A stretch of 64,000 nucleotides of DNA from NCBI GenBank assembly GCA_025765615.1, contig JAIVFJ010000028.1:372001-436000 (forward strand), in the 5' to 3' direction. Below, piece by piece: positions 30,344 through 41,363 of this stretch (its first letter is position 1; every line of letters starts with the position of its first letter). The position numbers were made by a program, and so were the translations under genes. The DNA comes from Zopfochytrium polystomum (lineage: Eukaryota > Chytridiomycota > Chytridiomycetes > Chytridiales > Chytridiaceae). A model generated the notes under the pieces. The model made no database searches and was not told where the DNA came from. It worked only from the letters and a program-made list of their open reading frames with translations.

Positions 30344-33300
30344 TCATCTCCGCAGCGACGCGCGCGAAGACGCCGCAGTCCCGTTCTTTCGCAGCAGCTG
30401 CGGCAAGATCGTCCGCCGCTGCTCTTGCGCCTGCTGCGCTGCCGACACGGCCGCAGCCGCCGCCGCCGCCGACGCCGCAGCCGCGACCTCCGCCCCGTGG
30501 TGCCCGCCGCGCGCGTCGACCGCCAGCGGCGGCAAAACAACCCCGCCCCCCGCGTCCACCGCCGCCGCCGCCGACCCGGACAGCGTCGCCGTGCTCGACC
30601 GCACCGTCTGCCGCGGCATCAGCGACCGCACCGACGTCACGCTGGCCTTCAGATCGCGGTTCGAGCTCGCCACAAACGACGCCGTGCTGCCCACCGCGCT
30701 CGCACCCGCTACCCCGCCGCCAAGCCTCCCCACTACCACGCCACCGCCACGAGCCGCCGCCGCCGCCGCCCCCGCAACTCCGCTCCCTTCCTCCCCTTCC
30801 TCCTTGCTCGACGCAAGGCTCACCCCAGACCCCTGGTTCCGCCCCCCGGCCCCATACACCGCCCCCGCCGGCCCACCGCCGCCGCCGCCCCCGCCAGCCC
30901 CCGCCCCGCGCCGCCGCCCCGACGTCGCGCGCGCCTTCCGCAGCTCGACCACCGCCCGTTCCTCCCCGCCCGCGCCCGCGCCCGTCGCCGCCGGCGGCGT
31001 CCCCCGCCCCACCACCGCCGCCGCCGTTCCGCCCTCTCCCGCCGCCGCGGCAGCCCCCGCGCCTCGCGTCGGCCGGTCCGGCTCGAACGGATCCCGCAGC
31101 AGCACCTCGTCCGGCAGCTTGACGAACGTCGGCACGTCGTCCGGCGCGCGCTGCGCGCGCTCGACCATCGCGAACCAGTACTGCCGGCTCCGAGCGATGT
31201 TGGCGAGGTGCTCCTGCGAGACGGGCGTGTCCGAGAACTGGCACCAGGACTCGAAGAGCGGCGCCACCAGGACGTCAATGAAGCCGACTTGGCTGTTGGT
31301 GTTTGGGGGGGGGGGTGGGGTGGCGAGGGGAGGCGGAGATTAGCTGGGAAGGGAGATGGACCTGGTTTTGGCTTCGTCTGGGCCAAGGCCAAACGAACCT
31401 TTTCGGAATGTTCGCGTCGTATCTGTCCATAAACGTCGAGACGGGGAGCCCTCGAATCCGCTCCCTGTCTCCCTGCGGTTTGCAAGATAAGGCGGAGAGA
31501 GGAGAGGAAATACAACGATGAAAGAGCAAAATTTAAGAAAGAGTCGATTCATAAGGGGGGGAGGAGAGAGAAATGTCCGTCATGTTCTCAGCAAACAACC
31601 TCACCTGCTTGAAAAACTCGTCGATGACTCGGTACGTGAACTCTTTGGACAGTTCCAAGTTTTTTGCCGGGTTCGCGAGATCGCCGCACTTGATAGCCAT
31701 CTCCAGGACGAGGCTCTTGTTTGAGGCATCTTCGAGGTTCATGCCTGCCGTCGTCAGCTTGCCTTTGAACTTGTTGATGTACGTAAAGTGGGATGAAAGG
31801 TCTTGGACGATGAAAGTAATAGTTCCCCGGGGTGCAAAATACGTGATTTGTTTGTTCCGTATGTGGCAGGGCGAAAGCCGGGAGGAAACAAAACAAGGCC
31901 GAAAGCAAGAACAAAAATAGCCAAGGTTATTTTGATAGACCCTGGGTTTCCTTCCCCTTTTCGGCTCGTGAAGTGGTCCCCTCCCCCCCCCCCCCCTCCC
32001 CAAAAAAAGAAAATCACCTACCAGTCGAAAGCACCAGCGAAATGATCATCTGCCGCAGCTTCACCCTAACGCCATTCTCAAACGCCGCAAACACGTCGCA
32101 CCCGGGCATCCTCGCAATCTCAAACGCCTTGCTCGCGTGGTGCGCCTCCAGCACCGAAATGTCGTTGTAGATCCCCGCCATCTGGTGTCCCGTCTGGATC
32201 AGGAACGCGTTGTTCACCCCCGGATGGTTCACGTCGTGCACCGCCGCCGCCACGTACAGCGCAAAGATCTCTAGCTCGGTGAACCGCGACTGCAGTCGCT
32301 CGTCAGAAGATAGAAGCAGCGCAGATGTTTGCAGCACGTCGGCGGCATGTGCGCTGCCCGTTGAGAGGGGGAATTGTTTAGAGGATTGGATGGTTCAGTG
32401 ATTTTGTGGAATAAAGCGATGGGATGGGAGGGATGGCGGAGATTCGAGGCGTTGTCGTACGGAGGGTAATCAAACGTGTCGTTACCTGTTGTGGTACGGG
32501 TGATCGTGATAGTTACTCTCAATGGTCTGAAGAAAAGTCATAACTACGGCTGCGTTTATGTTAAGTGACTGCAGGAGTCCAGTCGCAGTAAGCAGATGGT
32601 ACGAAAGGTAAAAGAGCGGACGTCCGTGGGACGCTCTTGAGAGAGCAAAGACGTCAAAGTCGATCGAGTCGCATTTGGATAAGATTTTTTCGATTTCTGC
32701 TTGATTGACGCCGACTGGCTGGACTAGCTTTGCCGCAATTTTTCCCTGTTATGATTGAAATTTTGGGTTGGGGGTTTCAGTTTTAATATCCTGCTTGCTG
32801 GGATGCGGGTCCATTTTTTTTTTTTTTTCTGCAGCACAGCACCTTATCTCTCTGTTTCGCAGCCGCAATCGTAGACATCGAATTCTGAGGGCCGACGCCC
32901 GACGTTCGCTTCAGCGTCGGCTCCCTGTTCGGCCGCACCAACGAGTTTTGAATGTACCGCTTTGTGTCCTGGTCCAGCCCGTGCCCGTCCTCGTCGTTTA
33001 TGTCGTCGACGGTCGTCTCAAACATATCCGTTGACGTCAGTGCCTTCATCAGCCGCCCAATCTCATCTGCAGTCTCCTGATCGGTCGGACCGACAGAATC
33101 GCGCAGCGACCTCAAAAAGATGAGAGCTTTTTGAATCGGCGCGTTGAAGCTGTACCGAGGAAGCCTGCTCTTTGCCGCTGCGGCTGCTGCGGCAGCACCA
33201 GTGGCTTTTAAGGCTTCGGCAAGCTCCAGATTCTTCTTTTCCAGTCGCAAATTGACGATCGCCATGGCTGTGGTTGGGATGATGGCCTGGATGAAGTCCA

Positions 33301-36300
33301 TGCGGCTCTGAGTGAAGGCAGAGACCTGTAGGGCGTTTTCCAAGTAGACAACGCCGGTAGTAACCGACTGATGCAGGAGAGGGCAGCACAGCACGCTCTT
33401 TGGCTGCTTCTTGCGCACGTACACATCGTTTTGATACATCGACGTTGCGCAATTATGAATGCTGACAGGCTCACTGAAGCTTATTACGTAGCCGACAATG
33501 GAAAGCGGTATTGCCGGACTGACACTGTCGCCCTTTGAGACCCTTTCGTTTTGTAGTACCCGTACGTTCATGTTTTTCCCGCCGGTGACCTCGACGCTTG
33601 CCGCGATGATAAAATCTTGTTGATCATCCAGGATCAACAGGCCGAATGTAGCGCCAGCGTTTGCGACCATCGATTCCTTAGAATTTTCCGCCATAAAGGG
33701 ATCAATTAGCCCAAGACACTCAGTTGTTAAGGTATCTATCTTCTCACCATTATCTTAACAAGCATCGTTTCCATCGATTTTTCACTTCGAATGCTCTCAA
33801 TAACCTTCAACACTGCAATCACATCAACGTCGTCTAGACCAGAGCTCGCTGCGCTCAAGCTTTGCGAAGGAACCACCGCGCCCGGCTGACGGGTTCCTAT
33901 TGGCCGTGTTTGCCTTCCTCGTGTGGACGCGACCGTGTTTATGGAAGTGACACGGTCCAACGGCTCCTCGATCAGCGACCCAAACGCTTCTCTCAGCTGC
34001 GCGCACTTCTCCTCCGACCCCCACGCGTTCCACCCTGCATAGGTCTGTGTCAGCACTGTGCTGGCCATCTGGTTCAAGTTGAGCGCGATCAGAAGCCGCC
34101 CGTATCGCTCGTTGAACACGCACTTCCAGAAAGTCCACCCATGCACGTCCGCCTGCGAAATGGCTTGCTCGTACAGCTGCATCGCCGCGAGATAGTCCCT
34201 GCCCGCCAGAGCGCACTCGGCCCGCGCAAACGTGGCCTTGTGCCGCTGCTCCTCGTTGCGCGAAGTGTACCCCTCCACCAGCTCCGCCAATTGCTTGATC
34301 TCCGCCACAATCTCGTCGCGGCTTGCGGCAGACCCGCCCTCTGGGCTCTCGTGGGTCGAGTCGCTTTTGATGCTGGGAACCGCGCCGTTCTTGTCCGCGT
34401 CAATCGAAGTAAGCGATGCTTGGAGACCCAGTATTTTGCCCAGTAGCACGGGCACAACTGCAAACAGATACCACAACGATTGGGCCGATAGGAGCTCGTT
34501 CACGTCTGGGAGCAGCCTGTCCCATTTTGAAAACATGATTGACGAAATGATTGTTCCTAAGCGAATCAACCGTCTCATAGCCGGCCGCTGGTAGAACTCT
34601 TGCGGAAGCGTAAACGGCTTGCCCTCAAACGTGTTGGTGAGAATATGGAGGACGCCGTTCCAAACCGCCGTCGCGAGGCTTCCCAGACGCGCAATAAGCG
34701 GGCTAAACTCCTTTTGCCGCTCTTTCCAAACAACAGGGGGCACCCCGTGCGTGATCCAGTCTGTCCCGTAGTAGTAGCCAAAGTACATGAAGTATTTGGC
34801 TTGATTGAACTTTGTGGCAAAGGACAACAGCTCCTCCATTTTCCGCAAAGTATCACTGTACGGTAGAAGAAAGCGGTGCATGTAAAACAGCAGCTGGAAG
34901 TGGACCTTGATCAGGCGGAAAGGCTTTGGTTGCGTCCGCTGCTCCAGCGAAGTACACAGTCTAATAACCCGTTCGCTGAAGTCGAAGTCTGGCCTTTTCA
35001 TGGGTTGAAAGCCAACACAGCTGAGAAAAGCAAATAGTTCGAGGGAGTATGCTGTAACACCCTCGGTGAGACACTGGATTCCTGCCTTACAAGATAGTAA
35101 GATTTAGCACAAGTTACGGACGAACGGCTTCACCTGTAAACCATACAACCAAAATAAGTCAGTTCGCTGCTTGAGCTCGCAGGTCTCAATTGCATCCACA
35201 CAAGCACCCTGCAAGGCCACTTTAATCGGATCAAGACACCGCGTCGACGCAATGTCGTCATCGGCCTTTTCATACAACAGGCGTCGCATCTCAAGGCGCT
35301 GAGCTTCGACCCTTTGCGCGACGTCTCCTTCGCAAATTGTGCCGACCTTGAAGCCCAGAGACTCCAAGCTCTCAACGGCCTGGACCAGGGCTTTGTCCAT
35401 GAACGACTGTAGGATAAGCAAGGCAATGAGCTCCTCCCTCATTGCGACCTTGTCCAAGACCGTAGGCAGCGCCTCGATCGCACTCTCATACACTTGCGTT
35501 GCCTCCGCAAGCTGCCCACGTGTTCGCAGCAGCCTCGCCTCCAGCGACTTCATGCAGCGGTACGCCTCAGGCCGCCTCGTCGGGAGGTCCCCAATCCGCT
35601 CCGCGAGCAGCCGCCCGAGCGCGATGCACGCGTCCGTTCCCTCCGTCGACCCGGTCGCCAGCAGCGCAACCCCAGCCTCAACAACCAGCACGAGAAACGA
35701 CTCCATCTCGCCCGCGTCCTCCAACGCCCCAGCAACGGGCGCCACAAGCTTGAACACAAGCTGCGGCCGCCCGTCCAGCCAGTCCACCATCTCTCCCGTC
35801 GACGACGCGTCCCCGCCTACGCTTCCGCTGCCGCCACCTTCTCCCGCTCCGCCACCGCCGCTTCCGCTGCCTCCCACAGCCGCCTTTGCCGCCGCCAGTC
35901 GCGCCCACGGCGAGGCATCCGCCGTCGTCGTTCGCTTGATGTGCATCCGGAACGGCAACAGCCGCGCCCGAAGCAGCCGCGCAAGGCTGATGCGGAGCTG
36001 CAACTGCCGCTCGGGTGGAGTGGAATCCAGCGCAAGGGAATCCAGACTTGGGTGCGAGTTCTGGAAGGGTGGCGGAATCGTGATTGTCATTGATGGGACG
36101 GTTAATGGTCTACTTCGCCAGGGGGAAGATAGGCAGACGCGATGAATGCCCCACACCCACCCGGTACGTGCTTTCGTGCGTGGAGGCCTCGGTGTCGGAC
36201 TGCCCGCGCAGCTCGAGAGTCTGCATTTTGTTTTCTACGATGTACGCTGCGTCCGCAAGCTCTTTCAGAAGGGCCGCCGCCGTGGCTCTGTCGATGCTCA

Positions 36301-39296
36301 GCGCAGCTACCGCGAATTCTGGAACGAGATATCCATCGACCATCGCTGTGACGAAAGAAGGGTGTTGAAACGGTGAAATCCAAAAAAAGGCTTTCAAAAA
36401 AAGAGAGAGGGAGATAAATACCAACCACACATCGCCATGATCTCCTTTTTTGCAGAGGCAAGTCTGGGAAACCCTGCCGCAAGGACGTCGACGACAGCTT
36501 GGCACGTCTGCCACTCCACCTCCAGTCGAGCGAGATCCCACACCCACCCCATCGGCGCCTTCCTCTCGCACTCTGCTCCCGCCGCCTTCTTTTCCCCTCG
36601 CTGGTACTTGACCAGCTTCATCCGCTCCGCCTCGCGCAGCAGCTGGACAACCCCGCCCGGGTACCCGCCCGTCTTTTTGCTCAGCATCTGTGCGAGCTCC
36701 GCCAGCTTGCGCTCGCAGACCGTCCCCGCCCCAGCCGCCGCACCCGCAGCCGCCCCGTCCGCCGTCCCGTGCCGCTGCAGCCCGAAGCAGTCGCACAGCA
36801 TGCGGTAAATGTGCGACGTCGCCAGCGGCGCCAGCACTACCTCGTGGCTCTGCCCGCCAGCCACGTTGGCCGGCCGACGCCCGCCCGCCGGCGCCCCCGC
36901 CGGCTGCGTGAACGAGGCGATTACGAGGAGGTTGGTCATCTGCGGCGACGCCACGAGCTCCCCCACGAGCTGTTTGGCCGCGTCCGTCAGGCACTGGAAT
37001 GTAGAGAGTTTTAAGAAGCATTCGCGTTCTTATGTAAACGGTCGGGAGGGCAAACGAAGCGTCCCCCAAATCTTTAACCCTACCCACCTGAAACTCGAAA
37101 ATATGCAGCACCAGCGGATACTCCGCCGTAACCAGCAGCCTCATCAGTGCCAGCACCGCGTCGGTCTCCGACACGCCCTGCGGGAGCGGCGCCGGCTGCA
37201 GCGGCGAGCCAAACAGGTTGCGCTGCAGGATCGCCAGCTCCGGGATGCCCGACAAGAGCCCTGCCAGCACCGCCGGATCCACCTTGTCGCGGAGGGACCC
37301 GAAAAAGTCGGAGAGCTCCGTCGTCGGCCACGCCATCCGGTTGCGGATGCAGAGCCCGATCGCCGCGTGCACCGGCGTCTCGAAATTCCGTGCGCCGCAG
37401 AGCTCGACTGGTGCGCGAGGGGGATGGGCGTTTTGCCAGTCAGGGAAAAGGCATTTAGGAAATAAGCGAGGGTGTGAAGGAAAGGGGGGAGGAAGGACGG
37501 GTTGGTCATCAGCGGGTGGGTCAGGTGGAATCAACCGCGATAGAGGACTGATTTTGCTGATCGAGATATCAACTCGCCGCGCGGGCGCTCACCCAAAGTC
37601 ATGCCCTTCTGCAAATGCAGGGCAAACAGCCTCGACAGCAAGAACCTCCTCCCGCTGCCCCTTTCGCCGACGAGCGACACGAACGCCGGCGGCCTGCCCG
37701 GCTCGACGCACATCTTGATCAGCGGGCTCAGCGTCCCCGTCTCCGCCTCCCTCCCGACAAGGTTCGGCGGCGGAATCGCGATGTACCGTGGGTAGTCCAG
37801 CAGCCCGACGTGGACGTCAATGTCGGCAAACGCCTTGTTGAGCTCCTTGGAGTTCAGGCTCGGGAACAGCTTCTTGGGCTGCCGGTTGCGCGTGCGGTAC
37901 GTCCGTATCGCCCACCGGCACATTTGGATGTCTCCTAGCAACCCTTCCGCCGTTTGGTATCGGTCCTCGGGAGCCTTTTGGAGGAGCTTTTCAATGATGT
38001 TGGAGAGCAGGACTGGCACCCGCGGGTTGATGGTCTCGATGCGGTCGATCGATTTCGCAATGTGAGCGTGGACGAAATCCTGTGTGGGGTTGGAGGAAAC
38101 GCGAGAGGCTGTGAGAACGGGCGGGTGGGTCCTGTTCGCTGTCGGGAGGCAAGTGATGGCACAGGAAAGCTTTTTGGCGCGCACCATGGTTTCCACGCCG
38201 TCGAACGGCAAACGGCCGGCGAGGAAGGCCCAGAGCATGATACCGAGAGAATAGAAATCTGCGAACGAGTTAGAAATGGAGAAACGGAGAAAAGCCTCGA
38301 TAAGGGTGGCCAGCGTTTACCAGCTCGCATGTCCACCGGCCGCCCCATTCTGCCCGTTTGCTCTGAGCGTGGAGTGGGGAGCATGACAGACGCAAAAAAG
38401 TTTTCAGAGATCAGCGCCCCCCACGCACTCGCATCGCACAACCCGCAACCTCAATTACCAGGCGCAATGTACTCGAGGGTGCCATCCAGCTCCGACGCGC
38501 TATCAGACGTGCACGACAGCGCTGAGATCCCAAAGTCGATCAACTGCAGCTGCAGCTCGCCCTGGTGAATCCTCGCGAGGACGTTATCCGGGTTGACGTC
38601 CTTGTGCACGACGTCGCGGTCGTGCACCATCTGCAGCGCCTCGGCGACCTGCATCGCGCATTCGATCACAAACTCCACCGACATCTGCGGGAACGGCCGG
38701 TCGCCCGCCTCGCCGTCCGACTCGCTCCACCCGCCGCTGCGGAACCCGTGGTCCGCCGCGGCCTTGGACCACACGAATTCCCGCAGGGAGGACCCCTGGA
38801 AATCCTCGAACACGATCGCGTAGATCCCCTTGTCCTTGACCAGCGACACCGGCCGCGTGATCAGGCTCCACCCGTGCCCGTCGCCGCAGCCGCCGCCGCC
38901 GCCGCTGCCGATCGCCGCCGAAGTTGGCGCCACCGCCGCCGAAGCCGTCGAATCAGCCGCCGTCGACGCCGTCGGCGATCCCCCCGTGGCGGCGGCCCCG
39001 GCGGCGGCGGCGATCCCGCGATGCACGTACGTCAGCACGTCGTACTCCCACTGCAGCCGCTCGTTCCCGGCCGTATGCGCGCCCAGCGAGCCCTTCAGCA
39101 CGTACGTCGTCGTCGCCGCCGCCGCCCCCGCCCCCGTCCCCCCCGCCCCCGTCGCCCCCGCCCCTCGCCCGCGCGTGTCGCCAGCGCCGGACCCCGCGGC
39201 CATCGTCGTCGTCGCCGTCGCCCGAACGACCGCCAGCCGCTTCTCCAGCGACGCGTACAGCGACTGCCGCGTGACGTAGCCGGGGATCTGGAGCAT
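30344..39296 (-). CDS. Mak-type kinase-ATPase-TPR-GAF protein fused to class I cyclic-nucleotide phosphodiesterase
   Basis: Fifteen exons, all phases consistent, encode about 2473 aa: 38459..39296, 38321..38362, 38185..38258, 37593..38079, 37088..37407, 36429..36993, 36161..36345, 35134..36060, 33748..35085, 32843..33676, 32486..32745, 32022..32353, 31605..31801, 31399..31472, 30344..31292. The N-terminus (LQIPGY) opens a protein-kinase-like domain with HKDVNPDN (231-238), DFG (254-256) and APEQTGRM. Next come an AAA/NACHT-type ATPase region, a long helical TPR-like region, and a GAF domain of the fungal Mak histidine kinase type (NAGATFGLLIL, about 1598-1735). Instead of HisKA/HATPase/REC the chain continues into a PDEase I domain: YHNSAHAADV (1954-1963), VHDVNHPG (1995-2002), KCGDLANP with Asp 2108, and the invariant Gln 2159. 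A disordered tail follows. Likely cytosolic cAMP or cGMP hydrolase. Upstream in-frame Met (39491) is possible. Confidence 0.88.
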
Positions 39297-41363
39297 CGGG
39301 ATCCGCGTTGGGGAGGGAAGGGGGCAGGGTGTTTCAATAGGGGTCTTGTGTGTCTGTGTGGAGTGGGGGGGGAGTGGTGGGGGGAACTGAAGGGGAGTCG
39401 TAGGTAAGTGTGTGCTCTCGATTTGAGCGCAGGGCGGGGGAGGTGGAAGTGGGGAGAAGGTGCCGCGAAGAACGCGAGAAGCGGTCCACACGAGCGCGTT
39501 TGGCGGTGTGTGTTTTGTGTGTGAGGAGGATCTGACCCCCTGTTCAACTCTGTTTTTTGCTTGTTTGTTCTGGCCTATTTTTTTTTTTTTTTTTTTGACA
39601 GTGACGCGAAGACGTTTTCAGGGAGAAAGAATGGGGGGATGGGGGGGGGGGAAAATAAATTTCTCAGGATCTCTCTCCCTCTCTCTCTCTCTCTCTGTGT
39701 CTGCCTATCTCTCAACCTCTGTCTGTCTGTACCGCGCTCTGGTATCCCCCCTCCGCATGTTTGCATACGCATGGTCTCGCTCCACCCCACCATTCGGCCT
39801 CCTTTTTCAACCCCTGTGACTCAATGCCCCGATTGCTGTTTGCCGCAGGTAGATACCCCAAACATTCCCTCCCTTGACGCGACTTTTTGAAGTATCCATC
39901 CTGCCCCACCCCACATCATCGAGTGCGATCCGTTGGTGTGGGTTGGGTGGCCGTAGATTCTCGTCTCTCCCGCCCACACTTTGGCCAAATTGATCGCTTG
40001 GAAGCGCACATGCGAAAAAAAAAATTTTTAAAAAAAATAAGTACAGTTATCGATTGGCGGCCGACGGTGCGCCCTCACCGCCCATTGGTTCGTTTCGATG
40101 ACGTGACCGGGCTGAACGGCCCACCAAAGCACTTTTAACGCGACGGTCACCCCCACCCCCCACGAGCAGCATATACGCTCGAATATAATTATTCTCTGAG
40201 AGAGAGAGAGAGAGAGAGAGAAAGAGACTGCAGTGTTGTACATCCAAAACGCACCACCCACTCAATCGCTGCCCGCCCAATTGACCTCGTCCGCCTCCGC
40301 GGGGCGGGCGATGACGATATTGCAAAGGGCGGGCGGGATGATGATGAATGACGATAGGCAAGCACTATTAGATAAAACGGCGCCGCGGTCGCGAGGGATC
40401 AGCGTTAGGGGTGGTGTGCGTTGGAGCGAGTCGGTGTTTGAGTGAGTGGGTGAGTGGGTGGGTGATCGAGAGGAGTCTTGTTCCAAAAGGAAAGAAAAAA
40501 AAAAAAAAAAAAATAAAAACACACGAACAGAAGTATTTGCGGCCTTGGTGTGGATGAGAAGGGAGAACGGAGAGTGGAGTATGAAAGTCTTCTTCGTGCA
40601 TGAGCTGTCTGTCTGGAGGTCTGTCTGTCTGTCTGTCTGTCTGTCTGTGTGTCGGGCACGGGCCGCCACCTTTGCAGTCCTCCGAAATCCCGTTTGACTG
40701 AAATTCCTCCACCCAAAAAAATGACTGTGCGTGGGAGAAATCAGCCACCGAGTGGGTGGCTGGCTGTCTGTCTGCCTGCCTGTCTGTGTGTTTGTCCTCC
40801 CTTTGTCTGTCTGTCGGTCTGTCTGTGCGCGTCGTTTGTCGGTCGGTCTGTCCGTTTGTCTGTCTAGGCTTCATTTAGTTGTTCGCGGCTTTCCTCGTTC
40901 AAAAAAAAATCTGTCTATATATCCTGATTCTGTCTGCTTGCTTCTGCCCCTGTTTCCCTGTCTCTGCCTCTGTCTTCGCCGCTCCTCTCGCTCTCTTCTC
41001 TCTCCCTCTGTCTCACTCTCTCTCTTTGAACGCCCCGCGGTGCCGCACAGCCAACCCCTTATCGCCAACCCTCTTTCATTCATTTAACCTTATCCCTTCT
41101 CCCTCCGTCCCGCTCTCTTTCCTCGCGCTGCTTTCCCGAGAGATTTCCCCTCCTCCCCACCCCCCCACCGCCATCAAAGCAATCTGCTCGGATAACAAGG
41201 GGGGGAGGCGGAGGCGGGGCGCGGCGTGCAGGCAGGAAGCAGGAGGCAGGAGGCAGGAGGTAGTAGGCGTGTGCGGAGGGAAGGAGGCAGCCCAGAAGAA
41301 AAAGTAACCAGCCGGCGACCCCTAAACAACCCCCCCCACGCCCCCCTGAAAAAGCTTCGACGA
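39297..41363. other. Divergent intergenic region with simple repeats
   Basis: About 2.1 kb between divergent genes. It contains T/A-runs (39579-39595, 40496-40515), GA tract (40198-40222), GTCT/CTGT repeats (40606-40650 and 40760-40865) and CT-rich stretches (40960-41030). It must carry both promoters. No gene is supported; open frames there translate the repeats. Confidence 0.5.

Noticed and set aside
36050..36166. Alternative splice sites (GTACCG donor, AAGTAG acceptor) in the fusion gene
   Set aside because: They also keep phase, but CGG|GTGGGT with the CTTCCAG acceptor gives the better family alignment across the junction.
38080..38184. Reading through the 105-nt in-frame intron of the fusion gene
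   Set aside because: The interval is open, but it would insert 35 residues into a conserved kinase segment; GTGCGC...CACACAG bounds and family alignment favour splicing.
38565..39407. 280-codon plus-strand frame antisense to the fusion-gene kinase exon
   Set aside because: Arg/Pro-rich translation from GC-biased antisense DNA; the minus-strand frame carries HKD and DFG motifs.
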